Positions 31,061 to 43,009 of a stretch of DNA of 64,000 nt are shown piece by piece. The notes beneath the pieces are model-generated. The model made no database searches and was not told the DNA's origin. It saw only the letters and a program-made list of their open reading frames with translations. Made by a program: the position numbers and the translations under genes. Positions within the stretch are counted from its first letter, which is position 1, and the number at the start of each line of letters is the position of its first letter. Source of the stretch: Haemaphysalis longicornis (taxonomy: Eukaryota; Arthropoda; Arachnida; Ixodida; Ixodidae); contig CM023449.1 in assembly GCA_013339765.2 (NCBI GenBank), positions 219,609,555-219,673,554 of the forward strand, in the 5' to 3' direction.

Positions 31061-31911
31061 GAAAGACTAGACTGTGTGCGCACATTGTACATCAACTTTT
31101 ATTTTTCGGAGTCAATGCTCCCAGGCCCAGACCTGGTGAAAGACCCGCGCCATCGAGGACTACCCCGCCCTCCCCACCACCCACAATTTTGTCACGTAGG
31201 ATGGGACACAACGGTAAAGAAAGAACTTTTATTAGGGTGAACTTGTGCCCGAACAGACGAGAGGAAACGAGCAAAGGTCCTTGCGTCGCGTTCGATCTCC
31301 GAGAACGACTGCCTGCGTTCGTGGCGTGATCTCTTGCGTGATCTCCCCCCTCGCAGTGCACGTGCGCTCGCGCCTCCGTTGGGGACACAGACAAGCTCGC
31401 GCTCCCCGTGCCGAGTTTGCGCTGCCGTTGCAGACGGTTCTTGCGCGTGCAACGCGGCCCACTTTGCGACATCTCCGAAAGCATGCGGCGGTCACGTACC
31501 ACGAGACACAAGGGATGGACAGACCCGTGGCTTTAGGAGCTTCGCCCCTAAAACTAGTTACAGCTAGGACCCGCTGTAGTTAGCTACTACACGGGTCGGC
31601 AGGGCACAGGGTTTACGCAATGTGCCACAGAGGAAAGGAAGTGAACTTCACACAAGTTCACAAACCAACTAGTACACCGCACTGAAGGTTCTTTACAATA
31701 ATATCCGTGGCACGAGGCTCAGACACCATAGTTCACGCGTGGGAGTGAACATAAAAACCACAACAGTTCACACACATCAGTTCTATGTCCGTACAGAGAT
31801 GCATGGTCCGCCAGGCCGCCTAAACTGCGTTTTGGCCTCAAACATACAACACCCTTCAGCACGCAAGTTTCACCTTATTAATAAGGCACGATACACCATT
31901 GCATGGTGTTA
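31061..31911. repeat. Flank shared by both copies beyond the Kolobok right end
   Basis: These 851 bases outside the TTAA are equally conserved in copy B (47342-48193), proving that flanking DNA was duplicated too. The block is CpG-rich and contains a hairpin TTTAGGAGC-TTC-GCCCCTAAA (31533-31553). Several overlapping frames of 80-140 codons are open on both strands and I do not regard any as a gene. Confidence 0.6.
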
Positions 31912-32059
31912 AGATTATCATTCCAACAATTTTCGTTTCGGTTTCGGTTCTGTAAACAACATGCTTGACATCCGACGTTATTGTTGGGTGGGCATTCTCA
32001 ATATTTCAATAATCGCCATACCATGCTTCTGCCGTGTTGTCAGGTGTAAAATGCCAAAG

Positions 32060-34035
32060 ATTGGATTGGATTGGATTGGAAAACCTTTATTTATGCCTGC
32101 AGTGAGCGCTCGTGGGCTCCGACGGGGCCTACATTGTCTTCGGGGCGCCTGCCGTGCGGACTGGGTCCTTGCTCGCCGTTGCAGGCTCACCAGGCCTCTG
32201 CCTTGCTAGTGCCTCAATGACCTGCTGGACGGCCTGCAGTGCTGATCTTTCTGGTTTTCGCTCCCTGCGGCTGCTTCCAGTAGCAGTGGGATCCTTCCTG
32301 ACTTGGCTTCTTCCGGGTGCTTGGTGCAATCCCACAGGATGTGCGTGAAGCTTGCCGTCGAGCCTCGGCACACTTTCCACATGTCGGTCTGGTTGCGTCT
32401 CGGGGTACATGCGGTGCATCAGTGACGGGCTGGGTAGCGAGCCGGTCTGGAGCTGTCTAAATAAAACGACTTGTTCTCGACTAAACCCCGGCACGGGGCG
32501 GGAGAGTTCTGCGAGCCAAGCAGAAAGCCTTCGTTATTTCGCTGTACTCAGTCATACGGTCTTTCGTGTTGAACCACGTCGGAAGGTCTAGCGAGGTGCG
32601 GTCCTTGAGTGCTCGTGCCTCGGCATGTGCCGTCTTGTCGTGGTTGTCGTTGCAATCCGACGCGTTGCCCTGCGTGTGCGGGAACCACTTGATTCTAACT
32701 TCTCTGCATTTTTTCGGTAACCGTGTGCAGTATGCGTGCCGCTTCCTTTGCTACCATGCCCTTGGCGTAATTTCTTACTGCCTGCCTTGAGTCACACAAC
32801 ACCGTGTGACAGTCGTTGGTCCGAGATGGCCAGTGCGATGGCCACCTCTTCTGCTTGTTCAGACTTGGTGCATCTCACGCTAGCGGCTGTCCGCAAGACA
32901 CCGGTCGTGTCAATGACGGCTACCGTGAAGCCGTTCTCCAGATTGGTGTACTCGGCCACGTCCACGTAGCGTGCGAGCCTGTCGTTGGCGTGCAGGTCGA
33001 TCAGGGCCTTGGTCCTCGCTGTCCTTCTTCCTTTGTTGTGCTCGGGGTTGACGTTCTTGGGTATTGGGTCCACCCGGATGTTGCGCCGGATCTCGTCGGG
33101 AACGGGGAGTTTCGTTTCTATTCTGTTTGGGTATCCTATTCCTAGGTCCTCCAGTATCTGCCTCCCGGTCCTGGTTGTGGACAGCTGCTCAAGCTGGGCG
33201 GCACGTTGTGCCCCTCCGCTATTTCCTCGAGCGTGTTGTGTATTCCCAGTTGCAGGAGACGGGTGGTGCTCGTTGTTTCGTACAGCCCCAGTGCTGTCTT
33301 GTACACTCTGCAGATTAGAATGTTTATCTTGTCACGCTCGTACTGCAACCACTTCTGGTAGGCGGCTACGTACGTGACGTGGCTTATGACAAACAAGTGG
33401 ACGAGCCTGATTAGGCTCTCCTCCCTCATGCGACTTCTTTTGGATTTTACTCGTTTGAGTAGTTGCATTGCGTTTGCTGCTTTCGCCATGAGCCAGGCAA
33501 TGGTGTCGCCGTTTCTTCCATGCGTTTCTATTACCCTGCCTAGTATTCTGATCTTGCTGACCTTTGGGATTACGTTGCTTCATCTAGTTGTGATATTGAT
33601 CTCCTCGCATTCTCTTGGCTGATCTTGGGTTTGCGTTTCCTGACGGGAGGATATACCAGGAGTTCGATTTGCTCGGCGAGCACCACAGTCTGGTGCCTTT
33701 AAGTTGATCTTCAATTGCGTCGACCGCCACTTGTAGTGTGGACTCGATGTGGGCGTCGCTGCCACCTACCACCCACACCGTTATGTCGTCCGCGTAGATT
33801 GTACGCCTGGCGTCTTCGATGCTCGCGAGGCCTCTCGGCCACTCTGATCATTACTAAGTTGAAAAGCATCGGTTGAAATGACAGGCCCTTGTGGCGTGCC
33901 AGTGCTGCTGAGCTGCTTCTCTTGCGTTTGAAGGTCGCCTGCTCGTAACTCGGCGGTCCTGCCCGTGAGGAAATTTTTGATGTAATTGATAATCCTCCAG
34001 GACGGCACATTCTGCGAATTGTTCGTGGAGCAGTG
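32060..34035 (-). pseudogene. I-like LINE polymerase remnant: RT, RNase H, Cys knuckle, (ATCCA)n tail
   Basis: On the minus strand, successive frames give IINYIKNFLTGRTAELRAG, a 'GTPQG' then 'SPMLFNLVMI' block, TIYADDITVWVVGG (YADD catalytic block), then the thumb (HVTYVAAYQKWLQYERDKIN). The RNase H domain follows with AVIDTTG, EQAEEVAIALAI, CDSRQAV and an 'AHAG' word. Next come SREQVVLFRQLQTGSLPSP and VCRGSTASFTHILWDC, with the His/Cys of the terminal knuckle. It ends with 'aataaaggttttcc' and ATCCA repeats at 32061-32080. There are at least five frameshifts, so it is dead. The 5' ORF1 and endonuclease are missing. Confidence 0.8.
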
Positions 34036-34109
34036 AACGTTACGGCACAAAAATGGTGAACTCAGCATAAAAAACATCGGCCCAAAACAAAAATTCAACT
34101 TGCAAAAAA

Positions 34110-34270
34110 AAAAAGTACCCTCGGGGATTCGAACTTGCGAATTGCAACAGCACTCCAGACCATTCGGACAGGAGCCAGCGTTGCGGGGGGTGTAAATATG
34201 AGGTATATAATGTATAACCACTTCACACTTTTGTTTACTTTTAGCATTTTAAGCAGCTTAGGTGACTATT
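34110..34270 (-). repeat. tRNA-like SINE, minus-strand copy
   Basis: The B-box on the minus strand (AAGTTCGAATCCCC, complement of about 34120-34133) is preceded by a head similar to that at 310-485, including the 'tatataatgtata' region. A T run (A run on plus) follows the tRNA part, as in the other copy. Confidence 0.45.
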
Positions 34271-34699
34271 TGTTGTATAGTGCTCGTGCAGTAAGCGCCC
34301 CCCAAATTTCCACAATATCTCCTGTCTGGCAATTGCATTTCTTAAACAGAAAAAGCGTTTACCGATCTGTGGTCGTGCTGCTGACCGCTGTGCTTTTTCA
34401 CCCACCGCAAAAAAGTGCTTCCTGCTTCCTAGTTTTACGCTGCAGGGTAAAAGTTTCAGCTGATTTTATTTCCTTAGCACCTAAATTGACTTCGCTGACT
34501 CTTCTCCCGCCTTCAAGTGGCCTTAGATTTCCCTACTAGCGTACCAGTCAGCAAAGCGTCGCATACGTGTGCTTGTGCACCGCTTGTGTGCACGACCTGG
34601 ACTTGGAGCTTGATACAGTGTACAAACTAACAAACTAAAGAAAGGCACATTTCTTCTATTCACAAACGTGTCCTGGCTTAGTTTCAACTGAGCGAACGA

Positions 34700-34977
34700 A
34701 TTGCGACAGCCCATCAGCTGCCGGCAGACTAATAGCTGGGCGGAAAGCCGTGGAGTAGTGCAGTCACGCCAAGTCATTTCCTCCTGATGTCACATGAAAA
34801 CGCTGCAGAAAATGGGTGAGGATGCAGAGAGGAGGACAGCATTCTCGAATTAACTTTTTTACTAAATAAATTTGCGTAGACGTACTCAGAGTGGTCGAAG
34901 CATGGCCTATGGACTCCGGACTACAATTTGCACTAGTAATCCCGCAATGTTTACAAATCACTTCAGTGTCCCTTTAA
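34700..34977 (-). mobile_element. Second Kolobok-type left terminus, opposite orientation
   Basis: Read on the minus strand from the TTAA at 34974-34977 it matches the left end of copy A base for base in long stretches. Shared words are AGGGACACTGAAGTG, 'gtaaacattgcgggattac', 'gcaaattgtagtccg', 'cgaccactctgag', 'tgctgtcctcctctct' and 'cccattttctg'. Similarity fades near 34700. No right terminus is seen before the LINE at 34035, so it is a fragment, a MITE or a rearranged end of copy B. The bases 34271-34699 and 34978-35549 show nothing else I recognise. Confidence 0.7.
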
Positions 34978-35549
34978 CAGCGGGGTGTTGAGTTGTGCAG
35001 TGCTGCTGACAAAGGTGCTTTCGTGGTTCCTCTGTGGGTCCACTCATGCATGTGTTCACAGTGCCTTGTGCCAAAATGGTAGACAGTGAATCCATGTTGC
35101 AGTGGGAGCTACAAGTTTACACCTTTTGATAGTTCATTGCAGGTTTTATTTTGTGTGTGTGACATTCAGTGGTGCATGTAGCCTCAGACGTATGTGTTTG
35201 TTTCTTTTCCTTATTACGTGCCTCATTCTCGGTTTGCCAAACATACTAGGGCCAATGTTTGTTTTGTGAGCTTAGGTACTGCTGTTCTGTTTCTATCGGT
35301 TTTTCTTTTCCTCGCTCGTCCTAAAGAGAAACAACAAATGCTATGTTTGTTGAAATTCATCCAGCCTCTGCCTGAACTCCCTCCCTCACACAACCTTGAT
35401 GCCGGTGCACACATGGGCTGACTGGCCTAGCAAATAGATAACAGTAACTGTGCTGCCTCTGCCCAGTGACAAAGGTCATAACTTGAAAAGGGAAGCTTAC
35501 TGCGAGGCTGCTTGACAAGCCTGCTTTCTTGAGGGGGACCAGATGGACT

Positions 35550-36345
35550 GGCCGAATTCAGCTTGCTGCCTGAAATTTTGGAGCTGCTAATAGTTATTGG
35601 AACGGAATCCTGGCTTGACAGCAGCATAAATGACGGCGAAATGTTCCCTTTTAAATATTCTGTGTACAGGAGGGATTGCAATTCCCATGGTGGTGGCGTG
35701 TTCATCCTCGTTCACGATAGCTTATTAAGCCAAGCTGTGTACATCGAGACAAAATCATGCGAAACTGTCTGGTGCAAGATATTGCTGAAAAATGGTGTCT
35801 CTGTTGCCGTGAGCACCTTTTACAGACCACTTGGGTTACGAATTCCTCAGCCTCTATTCCAGCTGAGTAACACATTATTAAGTTTGCAAATGAGTTATGG
35901 AATTCTGGGTGGAGACTTTAATTTGCCCGATGCAGAATAGCAGTCCACCACGCCGATACTGCACAATACATCTCTCTTGTACTCAGCCTTTCATGAAATG
36001 ATCAATGCGCATTCGTTATCCCAACTCATAAAAATGCCCACTCGAATCGGTGCTAGCAGCACAACTTTGATCGATTTATTCTTTTGCAATGACCCTGACC
36101 TTGTATCGTCTGTGCTCACAATTCCCAGTACCAGTGATAATGACATTACTGCTAACGTAACCTGCGCTGTCAAGAACCACCAGCTTACAGAGCCACACAA
36201 AGTGTTCTCTTATAAAAAAGGCAATTACAGCTCGCATAGTTTATCTCTTGGCATGAACAAACAGTGGAATTTCTTTAAAAAAAGATTCTGTCCCTGGCAC
36301 AAACGTTATTCCTTCACGCATTATCTCAGCCAAGCGCCGCACTGA
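35550..36345 (+). pseudogene. LINE endonuclease domain fragment (CR1/Jockey-like)
   Basis: Open frames of 125 and 122 codons, separated by a stop, read IGTESWLDSSI, YRRDCNSHGGGVFILVHDSL, VSTFYRPLG, GILGGDFNLPD, then LIDLFFCNDPDLVSSV and STSDNDIT. These are the ordered blocks of the apurinic-type endonuclease that nicks the target for LINE insertion: the E of 'TESWL', R/Y of 'YRP', D/N of 'GDFN' and the closing 'SDH', here SDND. The changed last His and the stop make it inactive. No reverse transcriptase follows; the sequence leaves similarity around 36345. Confidence 0.78.
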
Positions 36346-36518
36346 GAAACCTTGGCTCAACAGGGAACTTCAGTCTTTGATCAACAAAAACTCTGCTGTT
36401 TAGAAAGTATTGTAACTTGCCCCAGCCTGAGCTACAATCTAAAATAAAAAAGACTGAGCAAAGTAGTTATGAGAAAAATGCTTCCAATCCGTGTTTAATC
36501 TGCAAGCTTACCCCAATA

Positions 36519-36812
36519 CTATGCCGCAAAATTTGAACGGGGATACAGAAATGCAAGAAATAGTAATATATACAAAAAAACGTTCACAAGCTGCTCAATG
36601 CACCGCATCGATTGTAAATCACCGATGCCACATTCTACCTTGCTGCTAAGCAGGCGCAGCATTTTTCTTGTTTCTGCCGTTGTAGGCACTGCTGACTGCT
36701 CCTCATCGTCTGCACAATCAGCTGCGTCGTCCACAGCTATCTCAACGATGCAGGCATTGGACAGCATTCCAGTAACAGGGACATCAGCCTCGTACAGCGT
36801 GCGCTCCAAATA
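36519..36812 (-). pseudogene. Possible pogo/Tigger transposase C-terminal fragment
   Basis: A minus-strand frame gives acidic DDAADCADDEEQ followed by PTTAETRKMLRLLSSKVE. This resembles the C-terminus of Tigger/jerky-like transposases ('.PT..E+...+..+..+++'), which is often acidic and then helical. The neighbouring terminus at 37025-37066 supports a Tigger element. Only about 70 residues remain, with no catalytic block. The assignment is tentative. Confidence 0.35.
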
Positions 36813-37021
36813 AATTTGCCGTTCACGACCGCGTTTGGCAGATACTGGGAGCTTGGCGTTAAAACGGAGACCTTATCAGCTGTCTGTACAGCTGACTTTG
36901 CATTGTATCATCTTTGTCAACATTTCAAGATATTAGTGGTCCCCCAAAAAAGCGTTTCAAGATAAAAAGGGGAGCTAATTTATGATGCCTATGATAGGCG
37001 AGAAAAGTTTCATCGACGTAA

Positions 37022-37068
37022 CCAATACTTCAAGATATCCAAGTTTGAGTTAACAAAGGATTACTGTA
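37022..37068 (-). repeat. Tigger-like terminal repeat, TA-flanked
   Basis: On the minus strand, TA (37067-37068) is followed by CAGTAATCCTTTGTTAACTC and then 'aaacttggatatcttgaagt'. The 'CAGTAA..CTTTGTTAACTCGAA' form is the usual Tigger/pogo end. The partner end is not found. Confidence 0.55.
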
Positions 37069-37071
37069 TAC

Positions 37072-37296
37072 CTAGTAATTCATTCTCACATCCAGTAATT
37101 CCAAGTCTCCGTTCCTGACAGAATGACTGGGCTGAAAATCACGGCTGAATATTTCATGCTCTGTAGCTGTAATGTTGTACCACTCAGTGCAACTCAGTGC
37201 ACTCGGTGCCGATAGGTTTGGTTCGGACTGCTGTGGCTGCTTTTGAAAGCTAAAAAAAAAACACCAATGTTTATTAGATTTCGGAACATGAAAAAA
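37072..37296 (-). other. Exon-like stretch after a polypyrimidine tract, unassigned
   Basis: On the minus strand a T-rich tract ending in AG (about 37250) is followed by an open frame FQKQPQQSEPNLSAPSALS and on to a stop at 37072. It has the style of the Ser/Gln/Pro-rich linker exons of the THAP transposase but does not match the third catalytic block expected after exon 7. It sits just outside the left end of copy B. Confidence 0.25.
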
Positions 37297-40200
37297 GTGC
37301 GCGCAGTTTAAATTATTCTGCAGCACATAGTAGGGCAGATGTCATAGCGCAGGTGCAACTCTGATAAATACACAATCACTTTAAAACTGGTAGCAGTGCA
37401 AGTTTGGCAGACAACTTGCACCTCAGCCGCCACAATCATACCAGAATTACTGACAGCAAAATATATTGGCCGAGTCTTAACAGTACTGGAACCAGGACAG
37501 CAACAAACAAACAGAATATCTGAGAAAAACTAATAACTGTACCTTTAGCCACATGCCAGATGTCGAAATAATGTTGGATTCCTGGGCAGTGGTCCCGCAA
37601 GTAGGCTCTTATCCCTGGATGTCTGTCAGTTACGAATGCCCCAATCGTAATTGCCTTCTCCTCCAGGAATGCCAGTCCTCTGATGAGAGCCTCCTTTTCC
37701 ATGTTAGTACTTGCCTGCACTCGAGTGTTCTGGAAACAAGTTTCACTTTGACTTCACTTCAGTAGGTATTCGCAAATGCGAGGTTCTTTAAGAACTTGAT
37801 ATTATTTATATCTATCTGAAAAATTCTTTCACAACAGCGCTTCGAATGTCTTAAACGGTTGCAAATGCATATCAGCCGACCTGCAGACAATGGAACAAAA
37901 AACTGCTTATATTTTCATAAACACACGTGTGGGTAAAAATGGAAAAAGAAATTAGAAAAAAAAATTAGGAAAAAGAATTGAGGCTGCTGTCACTGACATT
38001 TGTACCTTTCATGCAGGTAGGTAGGTAGGAAGGTATGTTTGGCTGTAATGCTGGCTAAATGCATTTACAATACCTGAAATGGCTTATTCCTCAAGAGTAA
38101 AAAAAGAACTTGATAGACTCAGCAGTAATCACAGACTGGCTCAAAAGTTAAAAAAAAAACCGTTTCAGCAAGCAATGCATTTTCATACAGTTGCCCTGAT
38201 TGCTCAAGTAAGGGGACGAGCCACTCTTTCCCCTTCTGCTTGTTATGTGCACCTTGTAATGTTCTTTGATTTCTACTTACCTCTCGAACTTGCACCTGCT
38301 CAGTGTGGATGATTTTTCCCAGACTTTGTGACAGAAAGCTGTATGTGAGGAATTTAGCTGAAAATCCCGGGGAGTCGCAGCGCCCGTCGCCACACAAATC
38401 AGTGACTTTGCCTTGGAGGCTGGCAAGTAAAAGAGCTTGGTGCTGGGTCCATACCTGTCAAAGCAATGAAAGAGATCGCAACACAAGTTCACTGTATTGC
38501 TTTTTTTCTGTTGAATTTTGCTGCGACATCACAGTGGGTTTTGCCCCTGGTTTTTATGGACTTGTGCAAGATGAATGCATCGGATGCACACAAAAGTAAT
38601 GTATACGTGTCTCTTTGGCGCAGGAGCAACAGTGTTTTTGAGTAGAAGTCATCTGTCAACAATACCCAGGCTAGTCATGGTGCCTGCCATAGTATTTTCC
38701 ACTTCATAAAAGGTTCACACTTTGTAATCAGTGCCTGAGTGTACGCATCAACTAAAGCATGCACATGCAGGTTAGTGATTGTGATGTATAGCCAGAAAGA
38801 GTAAGAAGGTCTGTGCTAGTGAAAGAAGGTATGTTCTAATGAAAAAAAATTTTGTTTGGACAAAGATGAGCTATTATACTTACGGCATGCACTACTGGCA
38901 GTAGGTAGGCCCTCTGGTAGCTGTAGAAGGTCCTGTCCTCAAACACTTGCACTTTCATTGAACGCAGCATCCTCAGGGTTGGGGTCGGGTGCAGTCCAGT
39001 GAACAGAATGGCCGCAGAAAGGTCAATGTTCCCTTTGGGCTTTCTTCCCACAAAGGGCTGGCTCGACCACTTCCTCCTGTGCCCAGGGTTATGGCGGCAG
39101 CTGGTAGTCGCTGTGATGCAGGTCCCAAAGTAGCTCAATGAAACGTCACAAATGCCAGCACACACGGCGCAGATACGCAGCAGCAGAAGGAGACAACTTT
39201 CGAAGACAATGTACTTCATGTCTGGTCGAGGGACGTCTTCGACAATGTCGATGCTCCTGCAAATAGCATCACCTTGTTGTGAGCTAAAATAGTGTTATCA
39301 CAATAATAATTCGATATAACAAGACATATTACCCTTCGAAAGTGTCATCCAGTGTCAGTGTAGTTTCCTCTTGATAGCTGCTGCCTGTGTCGTCTGGAGC
39401 ACTCTGCATTTGCGACTCATCCCCAGATAGTTGGGATAGGAGCACAGGAGGAGGCGTATATTGTCCTGAAGCCTCTTCAGATTGCCACTGCATCCCCCTG
39501 TAGCTGCTTCCTCTTTGACATCTGTGTACGGGCGAAACTTCTGGAGATGGCAGTACTGGTAGATCTGGTGGGGCATCTCCCAACAGCAGTCGCTTCCGCT
39601 TGACAGGCGTTGATGAAAGGAGCAGGTCCTCCATGCACACTTGCACCGACTTGGACTGAACATCCTTTAAGTACGTGTTCACCTGGCTACCTGTATGGAA
39701 GGGTCACAGCAGCAAATTAATATGTTTTTCCAAACTGAGAAATGAAAAAAAAGCAGCTTTGTCATACAATTCAAAGGAACAGAGAATTCTGTTGTGCAAG
39801 GCAGAGTGGTTTAAGTAGAACTACGGCTGTCTCGTATAGTACTGGAAAATGCAAGCTATGGCAAGGACAGGATAGCCCAATGACACCGTCTGAATAGTAA
39901 CAGCAAAAATGTCGGGCCAGTTTTTTTTAAAAAAGCATGTAAAAACGCTGAAAGTTTGCAATCGCAAATGCACCCCAGTAATAGTTTCATTAGCATAAAT
40001 TTCATGCAAGAGAACACAGCAAGGTTTACACAGTTTTGATTAAAATGCTGGAGGTCTGAGAACAACTTGTAGCAGTATACGCCTTGAGTGCGGCCTGTAA
40101 GGGCGCCACTGAAATCCCCCTAGCGGCCCGTTTCGAAAGCAGCCGCGGGAGTCCGCGTCCCGCTCCCCGCTGTCGCCGCTGCTTTTGCGGCACGTGCGCA

Positions 40201-43009
40201 TGACCGAGATTTACCGTTTGCGGGCGTTTGAAATCCATGTTTATGTGGAGCAGTCACTCTGTTCGCAAATGGGGTGTGTTTACGAGTGTAAATGTTTCTG
40301 TCGCAATCTTAGTGTGGTATATTCGGTATGTATAAGCGCCAGGTGTGTGTCACAGGCCAGCGTCGCGGAACCGACGTATGATGGAGCCGAGTGTAGTTAC
40401 ACTGTCCTGAATCAAGCAGTGTCTCCGCAACCACTGGTTCCTCAGATGTTCATGCTACGGATATACACTATGATGTAAATCAGTTTTGTGCGCTTAGATA
40501 ATCAGCGGACCACTAATACCTGGCAGCACGCCAGTTATGTTTGCCAATATTATACCTCAGATATTGATCACCACCATTTACAAGCCAGTGTGTGTTAATT
40601 TCGGGCATTTACAAGCCAGTCTGTGTTAATTTCGGGAATATTCAACAAAAGTGCGATGGACAATGCATAATTATACTCGGGGATCTCAGCACACGACAGA
40701 GTCGTCTTGTCGTGAGGTGAGCGCCCGCAAACATTCATCTGCTACATATATCCTCTGCGAGCAGATCGGAGACGGGCTTAGAATATAATCCGAGTCCTGC
40801 GGCTAAATGCTTCTTCGAAATATCGTCATACGACACAGAGAGCCTGCAGAATAAAGCAAAAACTGAAATCAGAGGGCCTTATCACATGCCACACTCTTCC
40901 AACGACACCTTTCATCGCTTGTTGCATATACTGCCTACCTTGTATACTTCCAAAAATGCGTCCGCCGTACGATCAGCTGTTCTTCAAAGTCGAAAAACAA
41001 AGGGAAAGTGAACGCGAGATTGGTATGTGTGATTACTAAAACATTCATTGCTTGATTCCGCTCCGCATTTGTACACAGCATCCCCCTCCCCTACCCCCCC
41101 ACCTATGTCTCGCAAAATAGCAGTGCATTTCGCATATAGTTGGTCTGGGGAACCCAACCTGGATCAAGTTTCGACGAACGTCTTTAGCATGTCAGAAGCT
41201 GCACTGTTTTTTTTTTTTTTTCATTTCTGTTAGAGCTATCATGTTTCTTCCGCACTTGCACACCATGTATTTTTCCGTGGTTTCATTAACTTGCCTTGGT
41301 CAAATATTTAACGACGCACACACAGGCTAGGAATATACTTAACATTTTTGCATGGTTTATATTCTTATAAAAGACATAAGTTATTGCCCGGGATTGGGTA
41401 ATCACATCTCCGAAACATTTTTTTTCTGCGACGTATATATTCGAAACGAAGCCGCATTCGTTGTCCACGCTGCAAAATGAAGCCAACCTCTCACTGTTCC
41501 AGTATCAGGTCTAAACGAGGTGACAGTAGAATTCATTTGTGCCTGACACATTTGGAGGTGACAGGGGTGATATGTTGCTGCCGTCGCCGACGCCCGAAAG
41601 ACGAGCGGCGACGAAGCACGCAGAACCGCGTCCCTGGGAAGCTCTTGCAGGCGATCGAGTACTCTACGAAGATGCAGCTGCTTTTTAAGTGACCTAAACG
41701 TACTTTTTGCTTAATGACGTCACCATAACAAGTTTTTTTAGGGTGCGGAAAGGCGAAAAGAAGCAAAATAGAACCAAAGCACTGCACGAGAATGTGGTAG
41801 TGCAGCACCTTGGTCATGCTGATACTTTTCGGTGTTTGGGGCAAGTTCACCCGTGCAATGAAAATGAATCTAAAAAAGCACAAAATTTTCATAAAGTGAC
41901 CCTTGGAAGTGTGAAGTTGCTGTCACTGACCAAGGCAAAATAGAATGTTTGATGCTTCGGAACCCATATGGGTTCCTTGTTGAGGACTTAGTCAGCGACT
42001 AGGTACAATTTTACACTCCCAGTTATGTCCCTGGACCAGACCTAATTTTGTCAAACACTTGTCTACATCAAGTCACCTCGTAAGGTTATCTTTTTGCAGG
42101 CCATGTTTGTCCTCAAAGACAACAAATTCAGCTATACTGTTTTCTTAAAAAGTGTAGCTCTGTTTTAAAAATGCACCCAAAATTGCGAAAAAAAGACTCT
42201 GCATTGTGAAAGCTATGTTTCTCTATAAACAGTTCATTACTTCAATCTAATGGGGATCCAAAAGGTTGAAGAGGCACAAAGTTATGCTAAAGTGGACAGG
42301 TAGAAGTTTAGAATGCCCACACTATTCGTTCCGTGTCCAAACACACTGAGTGAGCAATAGTGGGTGCAAATTTCTGGTTATAGTAAGGTCAGGTATGTAT
42401 GGCATCAAAAGGACTGGTGCAGAACATGTAAACAAGAACGACCTAGTCCTTGTGGAATGACAAAGATAGGGTGCTGAAATAGCAGTATATAGCCTAGAAT
42501 GTACGGTGCAGAAAATGCAGCAGTGCACTTGCTTATGCACTATAAGTGTGTGATCTTACCTATGTTCCTCACATCTGGGCAAGCTTGCACTGCAACGCTA
42601 TGAGTGGAGACAGTAGCTCCCTTTTCCGACACTGGCAAGACATCTCGTTCAGGTTGTACTGGTTCTCGCTCCTGCTCCTGAAGGATGAAAAGGTGACCAA
42701 AAATTTATTAGATTGCGTCAACAATATCATTGGCTGAAAGACATTAGTTGACGTATTGTAATACAAAAGATTCTGCATTTTTTGGGTGTGCATGTACGTT
42801 ATAGTAGCTGCTATGTGCTGCTTGAAAATTCATGTCTCTCAGTACTCCGTCAAGCCATGAGCACAGCAGCTTTTTTTCCCGCCTCCTCAGCCATTGTACT
42901 TGACTAGAATAAAGAACTTCAACTTTCCTTCTGTGTGACGTTTGTAGCCTGTGCTTAGCTAAATTTGTGAAAAATCAACTGACGAAAAATTTATGTTACT
43001 GAAAGTAAT

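Larger units (their letters stand above)
20900..31911. repeat. 11-kb direct duplication, copy A
   Basis: From the word gtgcgcgcagtttaaatt (20900) to cggtgtta-like (31911) the sequence is repeated almost base for base at 37297-48193. Differences are scattered substitutions, short indels (for example around 24110, 24250, 24850 and 25575) and one 158-bp insertion at 29520-29677 made by a SINE. The duplicated block starts inside the Kolobok element and ends 851 bases beyond its right TTAA, so it was not produced by transposition of that element alone. Confidence 0.95.

Noticed and set aside
31092..31583. Cluster of four open frames of 77-139 codons on both strands, repeated in copy B
   Set aside because: Mutually overlapping frames in CpG-rich DNA; one-base differences between copies break them (for example 'cacaaggg' against 'cacaggg' near 31507), with no sign of frame conservation.
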